A DNA stretch of 64,000 nt, from the NCBI RefSeq assembly GCF_003626635.1, contig NZ_RAZT01000007.1, positions 124,001-188,000 of the forward strand, written 5' to 3'. The stretch is from Micromonospora musae (GTDB lineage: Bacteria; Actinomycetota; Actinomycetes; Mycobacteriales; Micromonosporaceae). Shown piece by piece: positions 1 to 8,728 of the stretch (positions within the stretch are counted from its first letter, which is position 1; each line of letters begins with the position of its first letter). A program made the translations under genes and the position numbers. The notes beneath the pieces were generated by a model. That model was not told the origin of the DNA. It worked only from the letters and a program-made list of their open reading frames with translations, and did not search any database.

Positions 1-489
1 CGTCGCCGCCCGGTCGCCGTCCCGCGCCGCCGTTTCGCCGTCCGGCGTCGCCGCTTCGGCGCGTCGGTCAAGCTGCATGAAGTGGGTCGGGTCGACCGGT
101 GTGAAGCCGACCTTCGCGTACACCCCGTGCGCGTCCAGCGTGGCCAGCAGGATCCGCCGCACGCCGATCTCGTCGAGGTGGTCCCGGACCGCCCCGGCCA
201 GCCAGCCGCCCAGCCCGCGCCCCCGCTCGCCGGGGTCCACGTAGACGTCGCAGAGCCACGCGAAGGTGGCCCGGTCGGTGACCACCCGGGCCACGGCCAC
301 CTGTCGGCCGTCGCCCGGGCGGTAGACGCCGAACGGCAGCGAGCCGGCGAAGGCCCGCCCCACGGTCTCGCGGTCGCGGCCCAGCGCCCAGTACGCGTCG
401 GTGCTGAGCCAGTGGTGCACCAGGCCCAGGTCGAGCCGGCCGGGATCGGTGCTGAGCAGGTAACCGTCGTCGCGAGTCAGCGTGAACAC
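1..489 (-). CDS. GNAT family N-acetyltransferase, partial (3' end outside window)
   Basis: The reverse strand reads from a GTG at 489 to the window edge without a stop, so the C-terminus is missing. Around residues 80-100 it reads CDVYVDPGERGRGLGGWLAG, the V-x-P-x-x-R-G-x-G-x-G pyrophosphate-binding loop through which GNAT enzymes hold acetyl-CoA. It is followed by a helix and the typical strand ending in YAKVGFTPVDPTHFMQ, the 'Y-x-x-x-G-F' C-terminal motif of the fold. The acceptor substrate cannot be told from sequence. The family transfers an acetyl group from acetyl-CoA to an amine and is cytosolic. The start is my choice of the first GTG before the conserved N-terminal part; no strong ribosome binding site decides it. 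Confidence 0.85.
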   Translation of the reverse strand, partial: MFTLTRDDGYLLSTDPGRLDLGLVHHWLSTDAYWALGRDRETVGRAFAGSLPFGVYRPGDGRQVAVARVVTDRATFAWLCDVYVDPGERGRGLGGWLAGAVRDHLDEIGVRRILLATLDAHGVYAKVGFTPVDPTHFMQLDRRAEAATPDGETAARDGDRAAT

Positions 490-585
490 GCCTGCGACGC
501 TAACCCCGTCGCCCGCCCGCCGCGCCAGCCAATTCCCGCGCCCTGGCCACCCGGCCCGTCGCCGCCACCCTCCGGCCCGCCGCGT

Positions 586-656
586 CCGGCCCGTCACCGT
601 CCGGCCCGTCACCGTCCGGCCCGTCACCGTCCGGCCCGTCACCGTCCGGCCCGCCG
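586..656. repeat. 15-bp tandem repeat, four perfect copies plus a partial fifth
   Basis: The unit CCGGCCCGTCACCGT occurs at 586-600, 601-615, 616-630 and 631-645, then continues as a diverged partial copy to about 656. It lies in the gap between the GNAT gene start and the end of the holin-family gene, so it is non-coding. The exact period and absence of substitutions suggest recent slippage. Confidence 0.9.
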
Positions 657-669
657 CCGGGCGGCCCGA

Positions 670-1056
670 TCAGTCGCGGTCGAGGATGGCGCCCAGCACC
701 CAGGTCACGACGCTGACGAGCAGCGCGCCCAGCACCGCCGAGGGCCAGAATCCGTCCACGTGGAACGGCAGCCCGGCCTCACCGGCGATCCAACTGGTCA
801 GCAGGAAGAGCAGGCCGTTCACCACCAGCGCGATCAGCCCGAGGGTCAGCAGGTAGAAGCCGCAGCCGACGGTCTTGATGACCGGCTGGAGCACCGCGTT
901 GACCACGCCGAAGATCGCCGCCACCAGGACCAACGTGGTGACCGTGGTGACGGCGGAGTCCGAGTCGAGGGTGATGCCGGGGATGAACAGGGTGGCCAGC
1001 CAGAAGGCGAACGCCGTGGTGACCAGCCGGATCAGCAGCCCCTTCAGAAAATCCAT
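670..1056 (-). CDS. Small membrane protein, mycobacterial-type phage holin family (holin_4_2-like)
   Basis: A 128-residue protein beginning MDFLKGLLIRLVTTAFAFWL. It has four predicted membrane segments (about residues 5-25, 37-60, 63-85 and 95-125), with the Gly-rich turns and the central N-x-x-L-x-P-x-I-K pattern (VVNAVLQPVIKTVG) of the holin_4_2 / YvlD family. Members are common chromosomal membrane proteins in actinobacteria and despite the family name need not be lytic. The open frame continues upstream to 1143, but the ATG at 1056 starts exactly at the conserved hydrophobic N-terminus. The gene stands alone between the GNAT gene and eccE on the same strand. Function is unknown. Confidence 0.75.
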   Translation of the reverse strand: MDFLKGLLIRLVTTAFAFWLATLFIPGITLDSDSAVTTVTTLVLVAAIFGVVNAVLQPVIKTVGCGFYLLTLGLIALVVNGLLFLLTSWIAGEAGLPFHVDGFWPSAVLGALLVSVVTWVLGAILDRD

Positions 1057-1114
1057 GGCGGCGATGGTGCCACGCGCCGACCAGCGGCGGAACCCGTGCC
1101 GGTCCGGATTTCGG

Positions 1115-2983
1115 TTACCGGAGTGCCTCCGGCGAGCCGGCATGCCGCCCGTCGACGTGACCCGGGCGGTGGCCCTCGCGGCGGGACGGGCGACCGACGA
1201 GCTGCGCCTCGACGGGGGTGAGGGAGAGCAGCGCCCAGCGCAACGCGCGCCGGTTGATGACCGCGACCATGTCGTCGCGCATGTGGGTCAGCCACTGCGC
1301 GGAGTCTCCGAGCCCCAGCGTCGCGCCGGCCAGGGCCGCCTCCTCCGCGTCGAGGGGTTGCAGCACCACCAGGTCGGCGCGGCCCAGCAGGTCCACGTCC
1401 GCCGGGGTCAGCTCCTCGCGTACGACCAGTGTGGATCGCCACGGCGGACCGGGCTGCGGGTCGGCCGGCACCGGGCCGACGTCCAGCACCAGCAGCAACG
1501 GGCGCAGTGGGGTGCCCGCCCCGGCGGGGAACGGCGCGCCGGGTGGGAGCAGCGGCACGGTCGTGTCGGCCGTGCCGACGCCCCGGACGAACGGCTCCCA
1601 CAGCCGCGGACGGCTGGTCTGCACCACCGCCTGCGCGCCGAGCGCCAGGGCGCGCAGCAGCACGAGCTGGGTCGCGCGTACCCCGCCGACCAGCAGCACC
1701 CGGGTGTTCTCCGGCCGGAAGAGCCGGACGGTCACCGACCGCCCCTGCCGGTTGGTGCCGAGCATCAGCCCGGCGTCGCCGAGGGTCAGCTCCGGCAGGT
1801 GCGACGCCGGCCCGGTGCGGGACGGCCCGGCCAGCGCCAACGGCAGCGTGCCGGCCAGCCCGCCCGCGTGTGCGCCGTCGAGCCGGTGGAGCTGCCCACC
1901 CAGGTCGGTCAGCAGCCGGTGCAGGGCCTGTGCGGCGAGGGCGAGCGCCCCGGGCGAGGTCGCGGCGAGGCGTACGGCCGGGGCGGCGTTCACCGCGCCT
2001 ACGGCGTCGCCCGGGCCGGCGCAGAGCGCGACGGTCGTGACGGTGGCCGGCAGCGCCGACAGCCGGGAGGCCAGCCGTCCGGCGGCGTCGCCGTCCAGCT
2101 CCGGCCACCGGTCCAGCCGGAAGGTGGCCTGGTGCAGCCGGCCCGTGCGTAGCGCCGTCCAGCGTTCCCGCACCGGCCCGCCGTCGAGGTTGGCGAGTTC
2201 GGCGAGCGTCTCCAGCGTCGCGGCCACGCCGAGCGGGCGCGCGTCCAGTGGCCGTAGTCGACGGACGATCCGCCGTACCGCGCCGGCGAGGGCGACCCGC
2301 AGCTCCTCCGCCGACCAGCCGTCGACCCGCAGCACCCGTACGGCGATGACCGCCCGCTCGCGCCCGGCCAGCCGCCCGTCGGTCAGCTGCCGGTACGACG
2401 TGCCCGCCGCGCCGTCCACCGCGGGTGCCCGGGTGGTCGAGAGCACCAGTTGGATCCGCAGCGGTGGGGCGTCCGACGTGGCGGGCGGCAGCAGCGTTGC
2501 CGGCGCGGGTAGCGGCTGCGGGCCGGCGCCGAGCAGCTCGCCCGGATCGCCGAACTCCAGCAGGGCCACCATGCCGGCCGGGTCGTCCAGCACTGCGGCG
2601 GGCCGGCCGACCAGCTCCACGGGGCGGACGGTGGCGCCCGGATCGACGAGGTCGAGCAGCGCCGCCGGGCCCGCCTGCGCCGGTAGTGCTCTGCGGCGGG
2701 TCAGGTGACCGAGGCCCGTCGCGGCCCACTCGAAGAGCCAACGGTCCCGGATCCGCAGCCAGGCCAGCGGCAGCAGCAGCGCGGCGGCGAGCAGGGCGCC
2801 CGCCAGCGGCCCGGCGCCCCGGCCGAGGGCGGCGACCAGCAGGGCCGTCGCCACCTGCGCGGCGACGACCTGACCGGCCCGGACCCGCAGCGAGGCGCTG
2901 GACCACGCCGACAGCCGCGCGAATCCGCGGCCGACGCCGGGCCGACCCGGGCGGTGCCGCTCGGCGGTGCTGGTCGCGGTCAC
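1115..2983 (-). CDS. eccE: Type VII secretion protein EccE
   Basis: A 622-residue protein that starts at GTG 2983 behind a GGGAGG-like site. Two hydrophobic segments near residues 35-75 (AGQVVAAQVATALLVAALGRG and LAGALLAAALLLPLAWLRIR) are followed by a long soluble region with WLFEWAATGLGHLTRRR, the layout of EccE, the peripheral membrane component of the ESX/type VII translocon. The family assembles with EccB, EccC and EccD in the inner membrane and stabilises the channel. Its placement next to two WXG100 genes and a mycosin supports the call, although the sequence is weakly conserved and longer than many relatives. EccB/C/D are not in this window and, on present evidence, need not lie immediately to the left, because the next leftward genes are unrelated. 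Confidence 0.8.
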   Translation of the reverse strand: MTATSTAERHRPGRPGVGRGFARLSAWSSASLRVRAGQVVAAQVATALLVAALGRGAGPLAGALLAAALLLPLAWLRIRDRWLFEWAATGLGHLTRRRALPAQAGPAALLDLVDPGATVRPVELVGRPAAVLDDPAGMVALLEFGDPGELLGAGPQPLPAPATLLPPATSDAPPLRIQLVLSTTRAPAVDGAAGTSYRQLTDGRLAGRERAVIAVRVLRVDGWSAEELRVALAGAVRRIVRRLRPLDARPLGVAATLETLAELANLDGGPVRERWTALRTGRLHQATFRLDRWPELDGDAAGRLASRLSALPATVTTVALCAGPGDAVGAVNAAPAVRLAATSPGALALAAQALHRLLTDLGGQLHRLDGAHAGGLAGTLPLALAGPSRTGPASHLPELTLGDAGLMLGTNRQGRSVTVRLFRPENTRVLLVGGVRATQLVLLRALALGAQAVVQTSRPRLWEPFVRGVGTADTTVPLLPPGAPFPAGAGTPLRPLLLVLDVGPVPADPQPGPPWRSTLVVREELTPADVDLLGRADLVVLQPLDAEEAALAGATLGLGDSAQWLTHMRDDMVAVINRRALRWALLSLTPVEAQLVGRPSRREGHRPGHVDGRHAGSPEALR

Positions 2984-3224
2984 CGCCCCTCCCGCCGATC
3001 ACTCGCCGCTACGTCGCTGCCGCACATGGTAAGCGAGCAGCCGGCTACGCGTTGTCCACAGGGGAGCGGAGCGGGGTAGCAGGACGGCTACCGGACGACT
3101 ACCGTCAGCCACGAATCCGCTGAGCCCGGCGCCCGTAGTGCGCGACGACCAGGGCGCGAGCGGTGCGTTCTCCGGCGGCGCACCCGAGGCCGGCCGAGAC
3201 CACGAGACGAGGTGAGGTCCGAAA

Positions 3225-3545
3225 GTGTCCCAGACCCAGGCGGAAGCGGCCGTGATGCAGCAGACCGCGACCAGGTTCGAGCAGGTGGACCAGTCCCTGC
3301 AGTCGATGCTCAGTGGCCTGCTGGCCGAGCTCGCCGTGTTGCAGCAGGCCTGGCGCGGTGCGGGCGGGCGATCCTTCGAGCAGGTTAAGCAGCAGTGGGC
3401 GCAGGACCAGGCCGCGTTGCAGCGCGCCCTGCGAGAGACCGCCGGCGCGATCCGTACGACCGGGCAGCAGTACGACGCCTCCGACAGCGAGGCCGCCGGC
3501 CGCGTCGCCGGCACCAACCGCGGTGGCATCCAGCTGCCGCTCTGA
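3225..3545 (+). CDS. WXG100 family type VII secretion substrate (first of pair)
   Basis: A 106-residue, all-helical protein with W43-R-G45 in the turn between two helices (QQAWRGAGGRSF) and a C-terminal Y83-x-x-x-D87 secretion signal (QYDASD). Both marks are expected of ESAT-6/CFP-10-like substrates. These proteins form a helical-hairpin heterodimer with a partner and leave through the ESX channel after recognition by EccC. It starts at GTG 3225 and is followed 32 bp later by a second WXG100 gene, the usual bicistronic arrangement. Residues 90-106 form a flexible tail after the signal. The pair is divergent from eccE, and the intergenic gap holds one TTGTCCACA box at 3052-3060. Confidence 0.9.
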   Translation: MSQTQAEAAVMQQTATRFEQVDQSLQSMLSGLLAELAVLQQAWRGAGGRSFEQVKQQWAQDQAALQRALRETAGAIRTTGQQYDASDSEAAGRVAGTNRGGIQLPL

Positions 3546-3577
3546 CAGGTTCCGATCCAGGGGGAGGGATTCCGCAG

Positions 3578-3871
3578 ATGGACAACGGCGTACTCGTCGT
3601 CAACTTCGCCGCGCTGCAGCAGGCCAGCGCGGACATCCAGAAGGCGTTGAACACGCTCGACTCGCAGCTCGGCCAGTTGGAGCGCGACGCGGCCCCGCTG
3701 GTCGCCGGCTGGACCGGTGAGGCCCAGCAGGCCTACGAGCAGCGGCAGGCGCGCTGGCGTACGGCCGCGCAGGACCTCTCGGCCATGCTGCGCGACATCA
3801 AGTTCGCGGTGGACGACTCCGCCGCCGACTATCTGGACACCGAGAAGAAGAACGTGGGCCTCTTCCAGTGA
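3578..3871 (+). CDS. WXG100 family type VII secretion substrate (second of pair)
   Basis: A 97-residue protein beginning MDNGVLVVNF, translated from ATG 3578 behind a strong GGGGGAGGGA site. W45-T-G47 (VAGWTGEAQQAY) marks the helix turn and Y85-x-x-x-E89 (DYLDTEKK) the C-terminal type VII export signal. It is the likely heterodimer partner of the WXG100 protein encoded just upstream. An open frame extends further 5', but the WXG100 fold begins at this ATG. A long hairpin follows the stop codon and closes the transcription unit. Confidence 0.92.
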   Translation: MDNGVLVVNFAALQQASADIQKALNTLDSQLGQLERDAAPLVAGWTGEAQQAYEQRQARWRTAAQDLSAMLRDIKFAVDDSAADYLDTEKKNVGLFQ

Positions 3872-3921
3872 CCCGGTGCCGCCGGCTGCTCGACGATGTC
3901 GCGGCCTGGCGGTGATCCATC

Positions 3922-3962
3922 CGACGGTGGTGCGGGCCCGCTCCGGGCCCGCACCACCGTCG
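3922..3962. terminator. Perfect 19-bp hairpin between WXG100 pair and mycosin gene
   Basis: Arms at 3922-3940 and 3944-3962 are exact reverse complements around a 3-nt loop. It lies between two converging genes (stops at 3871 and 3994) and probably terminates both. There is no clear T-run, as is usual in this GC range. Confidence 0.8.
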
Positions 3963-3993
3963 GCGCGTCAGGCCTGGGTTCCTGGGCTGACCG

Positions 3994-5259
3994 CTAGCCG
4001 GGATCAGCCGGGCGCCAGCGGCGGCGAGCGCCGCGCGGCAGCAGGTGCGCGAGCAGCACGACGACGACGGCCAACCCGCCGACGGCTGCCGCCACCGCCA
4101 GGGCCCGCTCCCGGGCGGCCGCCCGCCGGGCCAGCTGCGCCTGTCGCGCCGGGTCGGCCCGGTCGTCGGCCAGGGCAGCGACCGGACGCGGCGCGCCCGC
4201 CGCCGATCCGGGCGTCTCGGTGACCGCCCGGTAGGGGTTGAGCACCCCGGCGCCGTACCCGCCGCCCGGTGCCGGGTCCGCGCTGGCCACGATCCGTTCG
4301 GCTACCTCGGCGGCGCTCAGCCCGGGGCGGTACTCACGCAGCAGCGCCGCCGTCGCGGCGACGAACGGGGCCGCGTAACTGGTGCCCTCGGCCCGGTGGT
4401 GGCCCCGCCCGGGAGCCGCCATCAACACGTCGCTGCCGGGTGCGACCAGGTCGACGTACGGGCCGGTCTGGGAGAAGGGCGCCCGGGTGCCGTCCGCCCC
4501 GATCGCGCCCACCCCGAGCACCCCGTCGTAGGCCGCCGGGTAGGGCCGGGGGTCGCCGGCTTCGTGCAGGTTTCCGGCGGCGGCGACCAACACCACGTCC
4601 CGGGCGAGCGCGTAGCCGACCGCCGACCGCACGGCCGGATCGTCGGCGTAGAGCACGACGGAGAGGTTCAGCACGTCCGCGCCGTGGTCCACCGCCCACC
4701 GGATCGCCCGGGCGAACTCGCCGGCGCTGACCGTACGCCCCGCCTCGCGGCCCGCCACCACCTGCTGCTCGCTGACCCGGACCGGGAGGATCCGGCTCTC
4801 CGGTGCCAGGCCGCGGAACGCCACGCCCGGTCGGGACGCGGCGGCGATGATGCTCGCCACGCCGGTGCCGTGGCCGGCGCAGTCACGGCCACCGTCGCCG
4901 CCGGGGTCGAGCAGATCGGTGCCGTCGAGCACCCGACCGGCGAGCTGGTGGTGCTCCCGGTCCACCCCGGAATCGATCACCGCCACCGTCACTCCGGACC
5001 CGGTCGCCAGTGGGGCCAGCCGTTCGGGGGCGTACCGCTGCTGTGCCCAAGGTGTTCCGGCGACGGTTCCGGCAGGAGCCGGCGGGGTGGCGCAACCCGG
5101 CGCGGCCCCGCGGCCCGGGGCGGCCGCCACCACCCCGAGGGCCTGGTTCTCGGCGACCGCCTCGCGCGTCGTCGCGGCCGCGGGCTGGGCGGCCGGCGCG
5201 ACGGTCAGCAGCACGGCCGCGAGCGCCGCCAGGGCCGGACGCGCCATCGACGGGGACAT
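3994..5259 (-). CDS. mycP: Mycosin, type VII secretion-associated subtilisin-like serine protease
   Basis: A 421-residue S8 peptidase. The ATG at 5259 is chosen because GGAGG sits 6 nt upstream and an N-terminal signal peptide follows (MARPALAALAAVLLTVAPAA). The triad is visible: Asp96 in VAVIDSGVD, His130 in CAGHGTGVAS and Ser294 in EGTSYAAPF, with the oxyanion Asn230 in AAAGN. After a Pro/Ala/Arg linker, one C-terminal membrane helix (about residues 385-408, ALAVAAAVGGLAVVVVLLA) is followed by Arg-rich cytosolic residues. This is the MycP architecture, a membrane-anchored protease facing outward that stabilises and processes at the ESX machine. It converges on the WXG100 pair and completes the visible T7SS set with EccE. 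Confidence 0.92.
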   Translation of the reverse strand: MSPSMARPALAALAAVLLTVAPAAQPAAATTREAVAENQALGVVAAAPGRGAAPGCATPPAPAGTVAGTPWAQQRYAPERLAPLATGSGVTVAVIDSGVDREHHQLAGRVLDGTDLLDPGGDGGRDCAGHGTGVASIIAAASRPGVAFRGLAPESRILPVRVSEQQVVAGREAGRTVSAGEFARAIRWAVDHGADVLNLSVVLYADDPAVRSAVGYALARDVVLVAAAGNLHEAGDPRPYPAAYDGVLGVGAIGADGTRAPFSQTGPYVDLVAPGSDVLMAAPGRGHHRAEGTSYAAPFVAATAALLREYRPGLSAAEVAERIVASADPAPGGGYGAGVLNPYRAVTETPGSAAGAPRPVAALADDRADPARQAQLARRAAARERALAVAAAVGGLAVVVVLLAHLLPRGARRRWRPADPG

Positions 5260-5404
5260 CGGCCGCCTCCGTATCGTGTCGGCTCCGGTACGGGATGTTA
5301 TCGCCCGCGCGGTATCTCGGCGCACCGCCGACCGGTGGCATTGTGATCTTGTTACCACCTTGTAGGTTGTAGGCGATGCCTATGGCCTGTTCTCGGGAGG
5401 AGAG

Positions 5405-8353
5405 GTGGCCGTGACCGAATGGGAGCCGGCCACGGAGGCCGAGGCGGCGATGCGGGACGCCTTACGCGCCAGCGACCAGGAAAGATACTTCCGGATCCTG
5501 GCGCGCACCGATCTCCTCCTCCCGACGACGCAGCCGGTGGCCGGCCCCGCGGGCTGGGGCACCTGGACCAGCGGCGGACGCACCCATGTCCTCGCGTTCA
5601 CCTCCGCCACCGCCCTGCGCTCATGCGTCGGCGAGAACGCGGGCGCCCACCGCCGCATCGCGTTCGCCGACCTGGCCGCCGATTGGCCCAATCCCGAGTG
5701 GTGGCTGGCGATCAACCCCGGCCTGCCCGTCGAGGGCTACCTGCCCGCCTGGTACGTCGCCCAGCTCTCCCGCGGCGAGGTGCGGCTGCCCGGCCGTACG
5801 CTCGGCGCCCGGGCCCGGCTTGAGCGGGCCGAGTCGCTGGCCCGTGCCCGGGCCGCCGAGTCCGGTCGGGATCCTTCGGCGGTACCGGCCGCCGGTCGTC
5901 CCGATGCCGCAGCGACGGCGGGGTCGCCCACGCGGACGTCGTTCCGCGCCACCGCGCCCGACATCGGGCCGCCACCGGGCGGCGAGGCCGGCGGAGCGCC
6001 CACGCGGGTCCCGCCGGCCTCCGTGGCGCTGCCGCGACGGCCCTCCGAGGCGGTGCCGACGGCCTGGCCGGGCGGTTCCGCCGATTCGTCCCGGGCGAGG
6101 CGTGGCGAGCCGGGTCCCGCTGCGCCCTTCACCCCGAGCGCCGCCGACCGGGCCGGCCGGGAACGGAGCCAGCCCCCCTCGGCGCGTCCCGGCGCCGTCG
6201 AGACTCCTGTCGGCAACGGGCCGTCCGCCTCGGGAGACTCGGCCGAGACGCCGCGCCGTTCCTTCTTCGAACCGGCCTCCGGCCGCGGGTCGGCGCCGCG
6301 CAGTCCGCTCCGGTCCGGGGACCGGGCCGCACCACCGTCCCGGTTCGGCCGCAGCGACCAGCCGTTTCCGCGACGCGGTCCGGTCGACGGGCCGCGAGAC
6401 CCCGAGGCGACTCAGGCGTTCTTCTCCGCCGCCCGTGAACCGACGCCGTCGCCGCGCCCGTCGCAGGCCGCGCAGCGGACGGCGGCGAGCCGGGTCGAGG
6501 GCGTGGAGGCGACCCAGCAGCTGCCACCCCGCCGGCCCGATCCGCGGGCCGAGGAGCCCACCCGTGCCTTCGGCGTCTTCGGCGCACCGGCGGCGACCGG
6601 TACCGACGCGGAGGGCGAACGGACGCAGCCGCTGCCACCGCGCTCCCGTCCGGAGCCCCGGGGACCGGAGCCCGCCGAGGAGCTGCCAACGTCCGCGGCG
6701 GAGCCGGTCTCCGGTCCGCCGGCACCCCGCCGGGGCTTCGCGCCGATCGTGATCGAGGGCACGGTCGTCGAATCCCGGGACCTCGACCTGCCGGCGGCCC
6801 GGTCGGCCGGATCGGTGGATCCGTTCGGCGCGCCGTCCGCCGGACGGGCCGGCTTCGGCTCCACCGCGGCGAGCGCCGGCACCCCGCCGACGACCGGGCA
6901 GGTCGACCGCGCGGGCGCGCCGCAGCCGTGGGCCGGCTCGAACGTCGGCACGGACCGCTGGTCCCCGTCCCGACCCGGCAGCGCCCCCGCGCCCGACCCG
7001 GGCCCGGAGGGCGACCCGTGGACGTCCCGATCGGGCAGCCCCTGGATGCGGCCGAAGACGACCGGGAACCCGCGCGTCCCCGATCCGCCGACCGACTCCA
7101 CGGCCGACGTGACGCTCGACCTGCGCGGGGCCGGCACCACGGCGGGAAGCGGCACCGCCCCGGCAGACGCTGTCGGGCGGGTGCCGGACTCCGTCCCGGA
7201 CCTCTGGACGCCACGATCGGGGCGGCCGACGCCCGGCGCGGCGGAGCCGACCGTCGACACCGCACCGGTGCCGGCCGAGCGGCACACCACCGCGAGCGCC
7301 GCGACCACCGCTGCGGACGGCGGCTCCACCTACGCCGAATCGTCTGTCCCGCAGGAGTCGACCGCGCCCGTCGCGGAGCCGGCGGTCGACTTCCAGCCGG
7401 CCAACGCGGTGGAGGAGGACCTGCTGGGCGCGGCCGGGGCGGGAAGCACCGACACCTTCCTCTCCACGCTGCTGCTCGCCCGGGTGCTCCTGCCCGTGGC
7501 CGCCGAGTCGGTGCCCGGCAGTCGACCCGGCGACCCGGGTTTCGTCTGGCGTACCGAGGAGTTGGACGGGGAGACCTTCGTCGTGGTCTACACCTCCCCG
7601 GAGCGGTTGACCGAGCGCGTCGACGGCGACCTGGAGACCGCCCAGTTCAAGTTCGTCCAGCTCATCCGGCGCTGGCCGGACGAGGCGTGGTCGTTCGCCG
7701 TCAACCCGGGTACGCCGGTCGGGGCGAAGCTGCCCGGTGAGCAGATCGTCGGGCTGGCCAACTGGGCCGCCGAGGTCGGCCTCGGCGACGACGTGGAGGC
7801 GGAGGAGCCCGCCGCCCCGGACGCCCCGGCCGAGCAGCCGCGTACCACGCCGAAGCCGGTCGACCCGTCCCGGCCGGTCATGATGCAGAAGGCGGTCGCC
7901 CCGAGCCAGGTCGCCTACTACCTCGAACGTGGCTACGACCGGGTCTCCGGTTTCGTGCACCGGGCCAACGAACTGGCCCACCTGAACACGCCCGCGCAGC
8001 TGCACGACGCGCTCGGGCTCAACTACCCCGAGTCGCCGTTCTCCCGGGACGCCGAGGAGATCTACGTGCTGCGCTGGCCGGCGTACCGTCCGAGCCTCTA
8101 CCGGATCCCCTACGGCGGCCAGAACGAGGCGGCCATGCGGGCCATGGAGGGCTGGGTCATCGAGCGCCCGCCGTTCCGGGGCAACGGGTTCGCGCCCGGG
8201 GAGAGCAGCGACGTGGTGGCGGAGTTCAAGGTGGACAGCGCCCGGCTGCCGCACGGCGCGCAGCTCTGGCGGGTCGGTGCGGACGGCAGCGAGCGGGTCG
8301 TCGCGATCCTGGACAGCGACGCGCTGCGCTGGCGGGAGGTGGGGGCGACGTGA
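5405..8353 (+). CDS. Large SseB-domain protein with low-complexity linker, T7SS-associated
   Basis: A 982-residue protein with two SseB-like domains. The first spans about residues 1-150 (RILARTDLLLP through WWLAINPGLPVEGYLP). The second spans about 670-800 (STLLLARVLLP, then EAWSFAVNPGTPVGAKLPG). Between them lies roughly 500 residues of Pro/Arg/Ser/Gly-rich low complexity containing repeated EATQAF / EATQQLPPR / EPTRAF-like motifs. A distinct C-terminal domain of about 160 residues follows (AYYLERGYDRVSGF through WRVGADGSERVVAI) that I do not recognise. No signal peptide or membrane helix is present. Start GTG 5405 has GGAGGAG just upstream; GTG 5411 is equally possible. SseB-domain proteins accompany actinobacterial ESX loci but their role is not established. 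The last 4 bp overlap the next gene. Confidence 0.75.
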   Translation: MAVTEWEPATEAEAAMRDALRASDQERYFRILARTDLLLPTTQPVAGPAGWGTWTSGGRTHVLAFTSATALRSCVGENAGAHRRIAFADLAADWPNPEWWLAINPGLPVEGYLPAWYVAQLSRGEVRLPGRTLGARARLERAESLARARAAESGRDPSAVPAAGRPDAAATAGSPTRTSFRATAPDIGPPPGGEAGGAPTRVPPASVALPRRPSEAVPTAWPGGSADSSRARRGEPGPAAPFTPSAADRAGRERSQPPSARPGAVETPVGNGPSASGDSAETPRRSFFEPASGRGSAPRSPLRSGDRAAPPSRFGRSDQPFPRRGPVDGPRDPEATQAFFSAAREPTPSPRPSQAAQRTAASRVEGVEATQQLPPRRPDPRAEEPTRAFGVFGAPAATGTDAEGERTQPLPPRSRPEPRGPEPAEELPTSAAEPVSGPPAPRRGFAPIVIEGTVVESRDLDLPAARSAGSVDPFGAPSAGRAGFGSTAASAGTPPTTGQVDRAGAPQPWAGSNVGTDRWSPSRPGSAPAPDPGPEGDPWTSRSGSPWMRPKTTGNPRVPDPPTDSTADVTLDLRGAGTTAGSGTAPADAVGRVPDSVPDLWTPRSGRPTPGAAEPTVDTAPVPAERHTTASAATTAADGGSTYAESSVPQESTAPVAEPAVDFQPANAVEEDLLGAAGAGSTDTFLSTLLLARVLLPVAAESVPGSRPGDPGFVWRTEELDGETFVVVYTSPERLTERVDGDLETAQFKFVQLIRRWPDEAWSFAVNPGTPVGAKLPGEQIVGLANWAAEVGLGDDVEAEEPAAPDAPAEQPRTTPKPVDPSRPVMMQKAVAPSQVAYYLERGYDRVSGFVHRANELAHLNTPAQLHDALGLNYPESPFSRDAEEIYVLRWPAYRPSLYRIPYGGQNEAAMRAMEGWVIERPPFRGNGFAPGESSDVVAEFKVDSARLPHGAQLWRVGADGSERVVAILDSDALRWREVGAT

Positions 8354-8715
8354 TCCGGGACGGCTACGTGGCCCGCTGGCGGGGCCGGGAGTACCAGGCC
8401 AGCCCGGACGGCGACGACGTGCGCCTCTACCAGCCGGAGACGGGTGAGGGCTTCGAGGAGGTCCGGCCCGGCCGGTACGTGCAGGTGCTACCGGCGAGCG
8501 AGGTCGAGGACCTGGCGTACGTGCGTACCACCTGCAGGTGGCAGGGGCAGCCGTTCGTCGTGCTCGGCGAGCACGACGGCTGGCTGCGGGTGGAGTACAC
8601 CGGTGGCCGGTGGCCGGTGGCCCAGGCGATGCGGCTGGAGGTCTTCGACTTCGGCGTCTACCAGGGCTGGGCGCCCGCCGCTGAGGTGACCGACCTGCGC
8701 GAGCAGCGGATCTGA
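8350..8715 (+). CDS. Small acidic conserved hypothetical protein coupled to the SseB-domain gene
   Basis: A 121-residue protein whose GTG start overlaps the upstream TGA (GTGA), implying translational coupling. It is rich in Asp/Glu and aromatic residues and looks like a small beta-rich fold (GYVARWRGREYQASPDGDDV, then WQGQPFVVLGEHDGWLRVEY). No signal peptide, membrane segment or known catalytic motif is evident. The coupling suggests that its product acts together with the preceding SseB-domain protein, for example as a partner or inhibitor of its unrecognised C-terminal domain. That is inference only. Confidence 0.7.
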   Translation: MIRDGYVARWRGREYQASPDGDDVRLYQPETGEGFEEVRPGRYVQVLPASEVEDLAYVRTTCRWQGQPFVVLGEHDGWLRVEYTGGRWPVAQAMRLEVFDFGVYQGWAPAAEVTDLREQRI

Positions 8716-8728
8716 CGGCCCGGCCGGG

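Noticed and set aside
586..656. CRISPR-like repeats
   Set aside because: The 15-bp units are directly adjacent with no spacers, so this is a simple tandem repeat. No other regular spaced repeats were seen in the window.
5621..8254. Antisense frame of about 880 codons opposite the SseB-domain gene
   Set aside because: No start signal and Arg/Gly-rich composition; the plus strand shows two SseB domains.
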